A stretch of DNA of 64,000 nucleotides from Hyphomonas oceanitis SCH89 (lineage in GTDB: Bacteria; Pseudomonadota; Alphaproteobacteria; Caulobacterales; Hyphomonadaceae): positions 1 to 64,000 of the forward strand of contig NZ_ARYL01000011.1 in the NCBI RefSeq assembly GCF_000685295.1. Direction: 5' to 3'. The notes beneath the pieces were generated by a model. The model was not told where the DNA came from. It was given only the letters and a program-made list of their open reading frames with translations, and did not search any database. The position numbers and the translations under genes are program-made. Below, piece after piece: positions 24,864 to 33,640 of the stretch; positions within the stretch are counted from its first letter, which is position 1, and each line of letters starts with the position of its first letter.

Positions 24864-24968
24864 CCGGCGCGATTAGGCCAGTTGAGAATCCTTGGCAACA
24901 GTTGCAAATATTACGATTTGCGTGACGCTGCCGTCAGCAATTTGAGGGTCAAAAACCTGTTAGCGCCC
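24864..24968. other. Intergenic region between regA and the TonB receptor gene
   Basis: It holds a small hairpin (TGACG-CTGC-CGTCA near 24920-24935) and a GAGGG/CCCTC pair near the regA end. Either may act as a weak regA terminator. No EcfG or CtrA site was seen. Confidence 0.3.
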
Positions 24969-25541
24969 TCAGCGCGGCGCGCGTTTCGCCAGGATGCGCT
25001 GCAGCGTGCGGCGATGCATGTTCAGGCGGCGGGCCGTCTCGGACACATTGTGATTGCACAGCTCATACACGCGCTGGATATGTTCCCAGCGCACCCGGTC
25101 GGCCGACATCGGATTTTCCGGCGGCGCCGGTTTTTCGTCCTTCGTGGCGGTGAGCGCACGAATGATATCGTCAACATCAGCCGGTTTGGACAGGTAGTCG
25201 ACCGCGCCAGCCTTCACGGCGGCAACCGCTGTTGCGATGGCGCCATAGCCGGTCAGGATCACGGCGCGGGCATCAGGGCGAAATTTTTGCAGTACTTCGA
25301 CCACATCAAGCCCGCTGCCGTCTTCCAGGCGCAGGTCCAGCACGGCGAAGGCGGGTGGGTTCATGCGGGCAATATCCTTGCCCTCGCTGACGGTCGAGAC
25401 GGCGGAAACCACAAAGCCGCGCTGGGCCAGCGCCCGCGCCATGCGTTGTACGAACGGGCCATCGTCATCCATCACGAGGCAGGAACGATCTTCCACGCCC
25501 TTGAGGCTTTCGTGCACGTTAACTGTCACCGGGCGGTCCAT
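24969..25541 (-). CDS. regA: Redox response regulator RegA/PrrA/ActR
   Basis: The 190-residue protein has a receiver domain with DDD at 25-27, phospho-acceptor D69 (AVLDLRLEDGSGL), the T in ILTGYGAIATA and K in YLSKPAD. A proline linker and a C-terminal Fis-type helix-turn-helix (NVSETARRLNMHRRTLQRILAKR) complete it, very close to the invariant RegA sequence. It controls respiration, carbon fixation and other redox-linked genes in alphaproteobacteria. It lies 50 bases after its kinase gene on the same strand. Confidence 0.95.
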   Translation of the reverse strand: MDRPVTVNVHESLKGVEDRSCLVMDDDGPFVQRMARALAQRGFVVSAVSTVSEGKDIARMNPPAFAVLDLRLEDGSGLDVVEVLQKFRPDARAVILTGYGAIATAVAAVKAGAVDYLSKPADVDDIIRALTATKDEKPAPPENPMSADRVRWEHIQRVYELCNHNVSETARRLNMHRRTLQRILAKRAPR

Positions 25542-25591
25542 GGCCGCGTTCCTTCTTGCGATTCAGATTCAATATAGGCCTTTTGCACGGC

Positions 25592-26959
25592 TTAGGCCAA
25601 TTTAGAAGCCTCAAGTGCTGCACGCGGCCACAGGGCCTGCACAACGGCGCCCCGTTTCGGCGGTGTGCGGTTACGCGTGGCGATGCGCCCGCCAGTGCGT
25701 TCGATCAGTGTTTTGGCGATGAAAAAACCAAGCCCCATGTCTCCGCCGCCGAGCTGCGCCTCGCTCCGCTGCGAGACATAAGGCTCGCCCAGTTTCGGCA
25801 TCACTTCAGCCGCAAAGCCCGGCCCGTCATCGGTGATCGTGATCAGCACCTGGTCATCCGTCCATGAAGCCACCGCCGTCACGCGCGTGTCGGCAAAGCT
25901 GACGGCATTCTCGATAAAGGCGCCAAGGGCGTGCAGGATTTCAGGGCTGCGATTGAGGATCGGCGCCTTCGCCTCGCCCCGGTCGCCCGGACCAGCGCGC
26001 ACGACCAGGTCGACGCCAAGGCCCTTGAACGGGGCGGCGGCCTCTTCCACCAGCGCATCCAGCGGCATCAGGGCGTGTACGATGTCGGTGGCCTCGCGTG
26101 CCTCCCGGATGGTGGCCAGAATGGACCGGCAACGGTCCGCCTGTTCCGCGATAAGGCGCACATCTTCCATGTTCGGATCATCAGGGTCGAGCTCGGCCAG
26201 CAATTCCTTGGAGACAAGGTGGATCGTGGCCAGCGGTGTGCCAAGCTCATGCGTCGTCATCGCCGACATGGCGCCCAGCGCGGACAGCTTCTGCTCACGC
26301 GCCATGACGACGCTGGCGGCATCAAGCGCGCGCACGAGGCGGGCTTCATCCTGGCTGACGCGTACGGCGGAGAGCGAGAAGAAGACAAGGCCCACGGCGA
26401 GCGCCGTGAACTGGCCCCACTGGAACAGGGGCGGCAGGCTGATCACTTCGCCATTCAGCCAGGGCAAGGGAAGGGCCACGAACGGCATCAACGCGGCCAG
26501 CAAAAGGGCCAGAACGGCCACCAAAGTCGCCCGCATCTGTGACACGGAAAGCGCCGCCACCGTCACCGGCGCCAGAAGCAGCAGCAGGAACGGGTTCGAC
26601 AGGCCGCCCGTTGCGGTAATCAACGCCGCCAGTTGCAGCGTGTCGAAGGCCAGCTGCAGGCTTGCCTCCCAGCCGCGCGTCAGGCGCTGGCTCTGGAAGG
26701 CAAAGGCCAGGAACACGTTAAGCCAGGCGGAGGCGGCGATAATCGCCAGGCACAGCGCCAGCGGCAGCTCGAAACCCAGCACGAAAGCCACGAAGAGTAC
26801 GGCCATGGTCTGCCCGGCCACGGCCAGCCAGCGCAGCGTGATGAAGGTGCGCAGCCGCGTGCGTCCCAGCGCCGACTGGGCCGAGCCTAGGCCTTCCGGG
26901 GCCAGTGTGAACACGGCATCGTCGAGGCCGTAACGGGAGTCGCGGGTGATATCGTCCAT
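25592..26959 (-). CDS. regB: Redox sensor histidine kinase RegB/PrrB/ActS
   Basis: Six hydrophobic segments (about 38-200) precede a kinase core of 455 residues in total. The quinone-sensing motif GGLSNPF is at 118-124, the phospho-accepting histidine is H237 in HELGTPLATI, and the redox cysteine is C277 (QADRCRSIL). The ATP domain has ENAVSFA and DDGPGFA. All sensory features are intact. It pairs with regA, and a sco gene is divergent, as in prrBCA clusters. Confidence 0.95.
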   Translation of the reverse strand: MDDITRDSRYGLDDAVFTLAPEGLGSAQSALGRTRLRTFITLRWLAVAGQTMAVLFVAFVLGFELPLALCLAIIAASAWLNVFLAFAFQSQRLTRGWEASLQLAFDTLQLAALITATGGLSNPFLLLLLAPVTVAALSVSQMRATLVAVLALLLAALMPFVALPLPWLNGEVISLPPLFQWGQFTALAVGLVFFSLSAVRVSQDEARLVRALDAASVVMAREQKLSALGAMSAMTTHELGTPLATIHLVSKELLAELDPDDPNMEDVRLIAEQADRCRSILATIREAREATDIVHALMPLDALVEEAAAPFKGLGVDLVVRAGPGDRGEAKAPILNRSPEILHALGAFIENAVSFADTRVTAVASWTDDQVLITITDDGPGFAAEVMPKLGEPYVSQRSEAQLGGGDMGLGFFIAKTLIERTGGRIATRNRTPPKRGAVVQALWPRAALEASKLA

Positions 26960-27021
26960 GCGATGCTTATGCGTCAGCGTGACCCTTGCGCCAAGCGGTG
27001 CGTTGGCGGCATATCGCGGCC

Positions 27022-27654
27022 ATGACCTTTCCCTATCGCACCCTGATCGCGGCGCTCGGCGCCTTTGCCGCCACCGCCTGTTCCCCGTCCGGCCCTGCCG
27101 ATACGCCCGAAGGCGCCAAGTCCGGCGGCACCAAGTCAGGCTGTCTCAGCCGCGCCTATCCGGAGATTGGCGGGCCTATCTCGCTGGTCAATGACAAGGG
27201 CGAGGCGGTTACGCAGGATACGTTCAAGGGCCATCCGACGCTGATCTATTTCGGCTTCACCTATTGCCCGGACGTCTGCCCAATGACGCTGGTGACCGTG
27301 GCGCGCGCCTACAAGATGCTGCCTGAAGGTATCGACCCGCCGCAAACACTGCTGATCTCCATCGATCCGGAGCGCGATACGCCCGAGAAACTTGCCGAAT
27401 ATGTTGCGACGTCAGCCTTCCCGGACAATCTGGTCGGCCTCACCGGCACGCCCGAACAGGTTCGCGCCGCCGCGCAGGCTTTCATTGCCGACTATTCCCG
27501 GGTTGATGATCCCAGCAGCACGGCCGGCTATACGATGGACCATACGAGCCTGCTCTACCTGATGGACAAGGACTGGAACCTCAAGACCTTCTTCACCCAT
27601 GACGACACGAGCGAGACCATTGCCGCCTGCCTCGCCGATGTGTTGGACGAGTAG
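27022..27654 (+). CDS. Sco1/SenC/PrrC copper-chaperone lipoprotein
   Basis: The signal peptide ends in a lipobox (FAATAC). The thioredoxin-like domain has the copper ligands CPDVC and the distant histidine in DHTSLLYL, plus GFTYCPDVCP. Sco proteins deliver copper to, or reduce, the CuA site of cytochrome oxidase. The gene is divergent from regB by ~60 bases, the arrangement seen in other alphaproteobacteria, where the Sco protein is linked to redox signalling. I chose the ATG that gives a proper signal peptide. Confidence 0.93.
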   Translation: MTFPYRTLIAALGAFAATACSPSGPADTPEGAKSGGTKSGCLSRAYPEIGGPISLVNDKGEAVTQDTFKGHPTLIYFGFTYCPDVCPMTLVTVARAYKMLPEGIDPPQTLLISIDPERDTPEKLAEYVATSAFPDNLVGLTGTPEQVRAAAQAFIADYSRVDDPSSTAGYTMDHTSLLYLMDKDWNLKTFFTHDDTSETIAACLADVLDE

Positions 27655-27666
27655 GCGGCATTAGGC

Positions 27667-28449
27667 TTAGGCGGCGGTCCAGCCACCATCGATTGAAAGT
27701 TCCGCGCCATTGATCTGGTCGGCGTCGGGCGAGCAGAGGAAGGCGGCAAAGCCGGCAATCTGTTCGACTGTCACGAATTGCTTGGTCGGCTGGGCATCAA
27801 GGATAACGTTCTTGATCACGTCTTCCTTCGACATGCCACGCGCCTTGGCCGTGTCGGCAATCTGCCCGTCAACAAGCGGCGTGTGCACATAGCCGGGGCA
27901 GATCAGGTTGCAGCGCACGCCATGCTGCGCGCCCTCCAGCGCGGTCACCTTGGTGAGGCCCGCGAGGCCATGCTTGGCGGTGACATAGGCGGACTTGAAG
28001 GGCGAAGCGACCTTGGCATGGGCGCTGCCTGTATTGATGATACGGCCCCAGCCCTTTTCCTTCATGCCGCCAAGGGCCATGCGGGTCGTATGGAAGGCTG
28101 ATGTCAGGTTCAGGGCAATGATCAGGTCCCATTTCGCAATGGGGAATTCCTCGATGGGCGCAACATATTGCACGCCTGCATTGTTCACGAGAATGTCGGC
28201 GCCGCCAAAGTCGCGGGCGACATAGCCCATCATGCCTTCAATCGCGTCCGGCTTGGTCAGGTCAGCGTTCGCATAGCCGACTTTCACGCCGAATTCCTTG
28301 GCCATCCCGGCCCGTTCGGCCTCGATTTCCGCCTCGTCGCCAAACCCGTTGAGCACGATATTGCAACCCTCGCGCGCGAACCGTGTCGCGATCGCCTTCC
28401 CGATACCACTCGTGGATCCCGTGACGAGTGCAGTTTTTCCGGTCAGCAT
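27667..28449 (-). CDS. bdhA: 3-hydroxybutyrate dehydrogenase
   Basis: This SDR of 260 residues has GSTSGIGKAIA, NNAGVQYVAPIEEFP, catalytic AYVTAKHG and LICPGYVHTPLV. These stretches are specific to D-3-hydroxybutyrate dehydrogenases. It oxidises D-3-hydroxybutyrate to acetoacetate with NAD, in PHB breakdown. With phbB and phaR in the same window it supports a PHB-storing organism. It is convergent with the sco gene. Confidence 0.93.
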   Translation of the reverse strand: MLTGKTALVTGSTSGIGKAIATRFAREGCNIVLNGFGDEAEIEAERAGMAKEFGVKVGYANADLTKPDAIEGMMGYVARDFGGADILVNNAGVQYVAPIEEFPIAKWDLIIALNLTSAFHTTRMALGGMKEKGWGRIINTGSAHAKVASPFKSAYVTAKHGLAGLTKVTALEGAQHGVRCNLICPGYVHTPLVDGQIADTAKARGMSKEDVIKNVILDAQPTKQFVTVEQIAGFAAFLCSPDADQINGAELSIDGGWTAA

Positions 28450-28544
28450 GATGAAGTCTCCTTGAGGCGCAGGCGCGCTGTGTTTAGGGATAAAGGCGGC
28501 CTTGGGAGGGTCGCAGGCGTAAGTGTAGAGGATAGGCAGGTTCG

Positions 28545-28976
28545 ATGGGCGGTGAAATCGGTGCTTTCGTTGAGGCTTTCCCTCGCTTTCTGATATGGAC
28601 GACCGCGGCCGGTGTCATGTTACTTGTCGCCAGTACTATTTATGTACTCCTGACGCCGTGGAAAGAACTGGCACTGGTAAAAGGCGGAAACGCCTCGGCC
28701 GGCCTCGCGCTGGCCGGCGCGATCACCGGCCTCGCCATTCCGATTGCATCCACGCTGGCCTCCAGCGTCTCCCTGCTCGACCTGCTGATCTGGGGCGTCA
28801 TCGCGCTGCTGCTTCAATTGATCGTATACCGATTGGTGGATGTCGTGCTGCGCGACCTGCCAAGGCGGATTGAGGATGACCAGGCCGGCGCGGCCATCGT
28901 GCTGATCGCCGCCAAGCTGTCATCCGCCCTTATTCTGGCCGCCGGATTGTGGGATCCGGCCTTGCAAAGGTTCTAG
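28545..28976 (+). CDS. DUF350 membrane protein
   Basis: The 143-residue protein has four hydrophobic segments arranged as two similar halves. GNASAGLALAGAITGLAIPIAS and AGAAIVLIAAKLSSALILAAGL occupy equivalent places, which is the DUF350 (YjfL-like) pattern. Function is unknown. It is 22 bases before the trypsin-like protease gene on the same strand, so the two may be co-transcribed. Confidence 0.75.
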   Translation: MGGEIGAFVEAFPRFLIWTTAAGVMLLVASTIYVLLTPWKELALVKGGNASAGLALAGAITGLAIPIASTLASSVSLLDLLIWGVIALLLQLIVYRLVDVVLRDLPRRIEDDQAGAAIVLIAAKLSSALILAAGLWDPALQRF

Positions 28977-28998
28977 CGCGCAGGAGGCGCCACCGACC

Positions 28999-29820
28999 AT
29001 GAGATCGTTTGACTGGGTCCTGTACCTGCTGGTCTTCACCGTCGTGGTCGGAACCCTTTTTGCGAACGAGCGCAGCGCCGACGCGCCCGAACCGCCGCCA
29101 ACAGTTCTGGAATCCGACGGGCCCACGCTGCCGCCCCCCTCCATTCTCGATGAACAGATCCTCGTCCAGGTCGATGAGCCGAAAGACGGTATCGGAACGG
29201 CCTTTGCCATCAACACAAAAGGCGACTGGGTCACTGCCCGGCACGTCGTCGATGGCTGCAACAGCGTCGGCTTGCTGATCGCGCCGGACCAGTACGTGCC
29301 CGCTGCGCGCGTCACCGTCGATCCGGACCATGACCTCGCCCTGATTTCCACCGGCCGCAGCCCCGCCGCCGTGAAGCTCGATCTTGGTTCGCCCCTGCGC
29401 GTCGGTGCCGAAGGCTATCATGTTGGCTATCCGCAAGGTCGGCCCGGTGAAGTGGCCACCCGTCTCATGTCGCGTTCGAAGCTCATCACGCGCGGGCGCC
29501 GCGACGGGCAGGAACCGATCCTCGCCTGGGCCGAGATTGGCCGAACGCAGGGCCTGACCGGCACGCTGGGCGGCATTTCCGGCGGCCCGGTCTTTGACAA
29601 GAATGGCGGCGTGCGCGGCGTGATCGTTGCCGAGAGCCCGCGCCGGGGCCGTATCTATACGGCGGCGCCCTCGTCGGTTGAGGCCTTCCTGACCAGTCTG
29701 AATGTGCCCATCACCGAAGGCCCGAACGAGCCTTTCACGGCCAATACCTATGGCCCGCAATCAGATAATGCCCGCCGCCGCTTGCAGGTGGTCAAGGTTG
29801 CATGCCAGGTGCGGCCATGA
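28999..29820 (+). CDS. Membrane-anchored trypsin-like serine protease
   Basis: One N-terminal membrane segment (residues 7-22) and a Pro-rich linker precede an S1 protease domain. The triad is H82 (VTARHVVDGC), D112 (DHDLAL) and S195 (GISGGPV). No PDZ domain follows; the total is 273 residues. It should face the periplasm. AGGAGG lies ahead of the ATG. It overlaps the start of pyrF (ATGA). The substrate is unknown. Confidence 0.85.
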   Translation: MRSFDWVLYLLVFTVVVGTLFANERSADAPEPPPTVLESDGPTLPPPSILDEQILVQVDEPKDGIGTAFAINTKGDWVTARHVVDGCNSVGLLIAPDQYVPAARVTVDPDHDLALISTGRSPAAVKLDLGSPLRVGAEGYHVGYPQGRPGEVATRLMSRSKLITRGRRDGQEPILAWAEIGRTQGLTGTLGGISGGPVFDKNGGVRGVIVAESPRRGRIYTAAPSSVEAFLTSLNVPITEGPNEPFTANTYGPQSDNARRRLQVVKVACQVRP

Positions 29821-30728
29821 CTGATTTTGCCAGCCGCCTCGTCGATTCAACACGGGCCCTTGGGCCGCTTTGCGTCGGTATTGATCCGCATCCCGGCCGC
29901 GTGCCCGCCTTGTTCGGCGGCGACACGCCTGAAGGCCTTGCCCGCTGGGGCGAAGCGATTGTTGAACAGGTGGCCGGGCGTGCCGGTGTCCTCAAGCCGC
30001 AGGTCGGCCTGTTCGAACGCCTCGGCCCGGATGGCATGCGCGCCCTGCAGCGCGTCTGCGACGCGGCCAAGGCCGCAGGCCTGATTGTGATCACGGATGC
30101 CAAGCGCGGCGATATCGGCTCGACGGCAGAGGGCTATGCGCAAGCCTATCTTGGCAGACACGCCCCGTTTGCGTCCGATGCGGTCACGGTAAACCCCTAT
30201 ATGGGCATGGACACGCTGGAGCCCTTCCTCGCGGCCGCCGAGGCGAACGGCAAGGGCGTCGTCGTGCTCGCCCGCACGTCCAATCCCGGTTCGGCCGACT
30301 TCCAGACGCAGGACATGGGCGGCGCGCCGCTCTATGCCCGCGTTGTTGAGGCCTTGCAGCCTGCCATTGAGCGCCTGACAGGGGCGTCGGGATGGTCGAG
30401 CCTGATGCTGGTGGCCGGCGCGACCGGCCCGGACGAGGCCCGCAAGCTGCGCGCTCTGGCGCCGACTTGCCTGATGCTCGTGCCCGGTTACGGCGCGCAG
30501 GGCAGTGGCGCGGCCGATGCGCTGGCGGGTTTCGTGCGGCGCGGCAACCATCTCGAAGGCGGCGTGGTCAATGCCTCCCGCTCTGTGAACTTCCCGGAAG
30601 GTGCAGCCGAGGCTGCTGACCTGGGCGCGTGGCAGCGCATCATTGCGGCGGCCATCGAGGCGGCACAGGCTGATCTCACATCGCTCAGCGGCGTTACGGA
30701 TCGCGCCGGAACCCTCGCTGGCAGCTGA
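29817..30728 (+). CDS. pyrF: Orotidine 5'-phosphate decarboxylase (long type)
   Basis: The 303-residue protein has the OMP decarboxylase motif with catalytic D94, K96 and D99 in DAKRGDIGST. It also has a GIDPHPGRVP start and VPGYGAQG. The length and sequence fit the longer type-2 group rather than the ~230-residue E. coli form. It makes UMP in pyrimidine synthesis. It is translationally coupled to the upstream protease gene, an unusual partner. Confidence 0.93.
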   Translation: MTDFASRLVDSTRALGPLCVGIDPHPGRVPALFGGDTPEGLARWGEAIVEQVAGRAGVLKPQVGLFERLGPDGMRALQRVCDAAKAAGLIVITDAKRGDIGSTAEGYAQAYLGRHAPFASDAVTVNPYMGMDTLEPFLAAAEANGKGVVVLARTSNPGSADFQTQDMGGAPLYARVVEALQPAIERLTGASGWSSLMLVAGATGPDEARKLRALAPTCLMLVPGYGAQGSGAADALAGFVRRGNHLEGGVVNASRSVNFPEGAAEAADLGAWQRIIAAAIEAAQADLTSLSGVTDRAGTLAGS

Positions 30729-30834
30729 CCCAGCGAAACGTCTCGACAAATGCCGATCACGTACTAGCATGCGCGCCTGATCAGAGATCGCGCGCAAGAT
30801 CGCGACCATAACCATACACGGGAGAGAGACGGCC

Positions 30835-32994
30835 ATGACACATTGGCGTTCATTCATCATGGCTGGCAGTGCGCTGGCCCTGCTTGCAGGCTGCGCACCG
30901 AAGGAAGAGGCCAAGGCGCCGGAAGCGCCAGCGGTCGAGGCGCCCTTCGCAGATGTCGATACCAATCGCATTGAAACGGCCAGCGGCGGCGCGGAATGGC
31001 TGACCTATGGCGGTACCTATGACGAGCAGCGCTTCTCGACACTGACCGGTATCAATACCGAGAACGTCTCGCGTCTGGGCGTTGCCTGGACCCATGATCT
31101 CGACACCAATCGCGGTGTCGAAGCCACGCCCATCGTTGTTGACGGTGTGATGTATGTCACCTCGGCCTGGTCGGTCGTCTATGCGCTCGACGCCAAGACG
31201 GGCGAAGCGCTCTGGACCTATGATCCTGATGTCGACCGCGCCGTCGGTGTGAAAGCCTGCTGCGATGTCGTGAACCGCGGTGTCGCTGTCTACAAGGGCA
31301 AGGTCTATGTCGGCGTCATCGACGGCCGCCTTGATGCGCTTGATGCCAAGACCGGCGCAAAGGTCTGGAGCACGGTCACCGTCGACCAGGCCAAGCCTTA
31401 CACGATCACAGGCGCCCCGCGCGTCGTGAACGGCAAGGTGCTGATCGGCAATGGCGGCGCCGAGCTGGGCGTGCGCGGCTATCTCACCGCCTATGATGCC
31501 GAAACCGGCAAGAAGCTCTGGCGCTTCTACACCGTTCCAAACCCGACAAAGCAGCCTGACCATGAAGCCTCCGACAAGGCTTTCGAGACTGTCGGCAACG
31601 TCACCTGGGGTGATGAAGGCGCATGGGTCACCGATGGCGGCGGCGGCACGGTCTGGGATTCGATCGTGTATGACTCAGTCAACGACCAGATCATTTTCGG
31701 CGTCGGCAATGGTTCGCCCTGGAACCGCACGTTCCGCGACCCGTCCGGCGGCGACAACCTCTTCCTCTCGTCCATCGTGGCGGTGGATGCCAATACGGGC
31801 GAATACAAGTGGCATTTCCAGACCACCCCTGGCGATAATTGGGATTATACAGCTACCCAGTCGATCATCCTGGCTGACCTGCCCCTTGGCGAGAACGGTG
31901 CCACGCGCCGCGTCGCCATGCAGGCGCCCAAGAACGGCTTCTTCTATGTTCTGGATGCTGCCACCGGCGAATTCCTCAAAGGCAACGCTTACGGCGCGAT
32001 GAACTGGGCAACCGGCCTCGACGAGAATGGCCGCCCGATGGAAGTGGCGGCGGCCCGTTACGGTAAGACGCCTCACCAGCAGCTGCCCGGCCCGCTCGGC
32101 GCGCATAACTGGCAGCCAATGGCCTACAGCCCGGAAACGAAGCTGGCGTATATCCCGGCGCAGGAAATCCCGCAGGCCTATGTCGAGGATCCGCGTTTTG
32201 CGTCCAAGGCCGTCGGCTGGAACACAGGCGCTGACTTCTCGTCCGGCATTCCGCCAATTGCGCCGCCGGATGTGGCGAAATTCCTCCGCTCGACGCTCAA
32301 GGGCCATCTCATAGCGTGGGATCCGGTCAAGGGCGAACCGCGCTGGACAGTCGATTATGACAATGCCTGGAATGGCGGCGTGCTGGCCACGGCAGGCAAT
32401 CTTGTCTTCCAGGGCAAGCTCAGCGGCGAGTTTGTGGCCTATAATGCCACGACCGGCGAAAAGCTCTGGAGCCAGAACGTGAAAGCTGGCGCGGCCGCTG
32501 GCCCCGGAACTTATGAGATCGACGGCGAGCAATATGTCACGATCACGACCGGCTGGGGCAGCGCCTTTGCGCTGGTTGCCGGCTATGCCTATGACGACGC
32601 TGTGCCTTCATCCGTCGGCAAGGTGGTCACGTTCAAAGTGGGCGGCACAGGCCTGATTGCCGATTCAAACCTTCCTCCGATCGACCGGACACCCAAGGCT
32701 GATGCCTTCGGCGACGAAGCGATGGTTGCGGACGGCGCCATTGCCTTCTCGCGCAATTGCATGGTTTGCCATGGCGCCCTCGCCAAGAGTTCCGGCGTGC
32801 TGCCGGACCTGCGCTGGTCGGCCATCACCGGTAATGCCGAAGCCTGGAAGGGCGTTGTCATCGACGGCAACCTTGCCGCCAATGGCATGGTCTCGTTCGC
32901 CGAGTTCGTGACGCCCGAAGAGTCAGAGGCCATCCGCGCCTATGTCCTCGCTCAGGCCCATGCAACAGCTGACGCAACGGGCGGCGAGCAATAG
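30835..32994 (+). CDS. PQQ-dependent alcohol dehydrogenase with C-terminal cytochrome c
   Basis: A lipobox (LALLAGC) follows the signal peptide. The ~560-residue eight-bladed propeller has the adjacent-cysteine disulfide ACCDVV over the PQQ site, GDNWDYTATQ and repeated tryptophan-docking blades. A c-type heme domain follows, with CMVCH near residue 642. This is the type II quinohaemoprotein layout (719 residues): alcohols are oxidised and electrons pass via heme to the chain. No PQQ-synthesis genes are in the window. GGGAGAGAG precedes the ATG. The lipid anchor is unusual for the family. Confidence 0.92.
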   Translation: MTHWRSFIMAGSALALLAGCAPKEEAKAPEAPAVEAPFADVDTNRIETASGGAEWLTYGGTYDEQRFSTLTGINTENVSRLGVAWTHDLDTNRGVEATPIVVDGVMYVTSAWSVVYALDAKTGEALWTYDPDVDRAVGVKACCDVVNRGVAVYKGKVYVGVIDGRLDALDAKTGAKVWSTVTVDQAKPYTITGAPRVVNGKVLIGNGGAELGVRGYLTAYDAETGKKLWRFYTVPNPTKQPDHEASDKAFETVGNVTWGDEGAWVTDGGGGTVWDSIVYDSVNDQIIFGVGNGSPWNRTFRDPSGGDNLFLSSIVAVDANTGEYKWHFQTTPGDNWDYTATQSIILADLPLGENGATRRVAMQAPKNGFFYVLDAATGEFLKGNAYGAMNWATGLDENGRPMEVAAARYGKTPHQQLPGPLGAHNWQPMAYSPETKLAYIPAQEIPQAYVEDPRFASKAVGWNTGADFSSGIPPIAPPDVAKFLRSTLKGHLIAWDPVKGEPRWTVDYDNAWNGGVLATAGNLVFQGKLSGEFVAYNATTGEKLWSQNVKAGAAAGPGTYEIDGEQYVTITTGWGSAFALVAGYAYDDAVPSSVGKVVTFKVGGTGLIADSNLPPIDRTPKADAFGDEAMVADGAIAFSRNCMVCHGALAKSSGVLPDLRWSAITGNAEAWKGVVIDGNLAANGMVSFAEFVTPEESEAIRAYVLAQAHATADATGGEQ

Positions 32995-33016
32995 TCTTGT
33001 CACCTGACTGAATGAT

Positions 33017-33051
33017 GTGGCGCGTCCCTCTGGGGCGCGCTACACTTTTTT
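33017..33051 (+). terminator. Intrinsic terminator after the PQQ dehydrogenase gene
   Basis: GTGGCGCG pairs with CGCGCTAC (one G-U pair) around an 11-base loop, followed by AC and six T. The T-run ends one base before the ATG of the next gene. Confidence 0.75.
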
Positions 33052-33052
33052 G

Positions 33053-33592
33053 ATGCAGTTCATTCTTGGCATTCTCACCATTCTTGTGGCCATCGGCGTC
33101 TGGTCGTGGCGCCTGCGCATGGCGCGGGATGGCGCGCGTGAGGCGGCCGACCTGGCCCGCACGGCGGCCAACCTGCCCCGGCGCCTGGCCTTCAAATACC
33201 GCTCCGGACGCAACGGCCTCGACCTGATCGAGGATCCGCGCGAGGCCGCCGCGATCATGATGATGGAGATTGCCCGCGCGCGGGGCGGGCCGTTGACGGA
33301 CCGTCAGAGCGATGTGATCTCGGAAGAGATGATCCGCCATTTCAGCTTCACGCTGGACGAGGCCCATGAACTCGTCGCGCATGCCGCATGGGTCACCAAC
33401 AAGGCGCCGCTGCCGCAGGAGACGATGCGCCGGTTGAGCCAGAAGATCGTGGCCGACAAGTATCTCGGTCCCAAGGAAGTGGTCGATCTCGACAGCATGC
33501 TTGTCGCCGTCTCCGAGGCGGAAGGCGCGCCGACGAAGGACCAGCTCTCCCTGCTACAGGTGTTCCGCGACAAGGCGGGCCTGCGCACATGA
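33053..33592 (+). CDS. TerB-like domain protein with N-terminal membrane anchor
   Basis: The 179-residue protein has one hydrophobic segment at 2-17, then basic and Ala-rich helices. From ~65 to the end it has a helical domain with AAAIMMMEIARARGGPLTDRQ and KIVADKYLGPKE, resembling TerB/DjlA-N folds. Role unknown. The chosen ATG abuts the T-run of the preceding terminator and has no ribosome site, so the true start or promoter is unclear; a GTG twelve codons earlier is in the terminator stem. Confidence 0.65.
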   Translation: MQFILGILTILVAIGVWSWRLRMARDGAREAADLARTAANLPRRLAFKYRSGRNGLDLIEDPREAAAIMMMEIARARGGPLTDRQSDVISEEMIRHFSFTLDEAHELVAHAAWVTNKAPLPQETMRRLSQKIVADKYLGPKEVVDLDSMLVAVSEAEGAPTKDQLSLLQVFRDKAGLRT

Positions 33593-33640
33593 CCAGCCTG
33601 TCAGTTGCGCGATGCCTGACGGGGTTGTAGGGGCAAAAAG

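Noticed and set aside
30780-30810. Repeated AGATCGCG words ahead of the PQQ dehydrogenase gene
   Set aside because: Short and imperfect; GC-rich words of this kind recur by chance, and no known operator matches.
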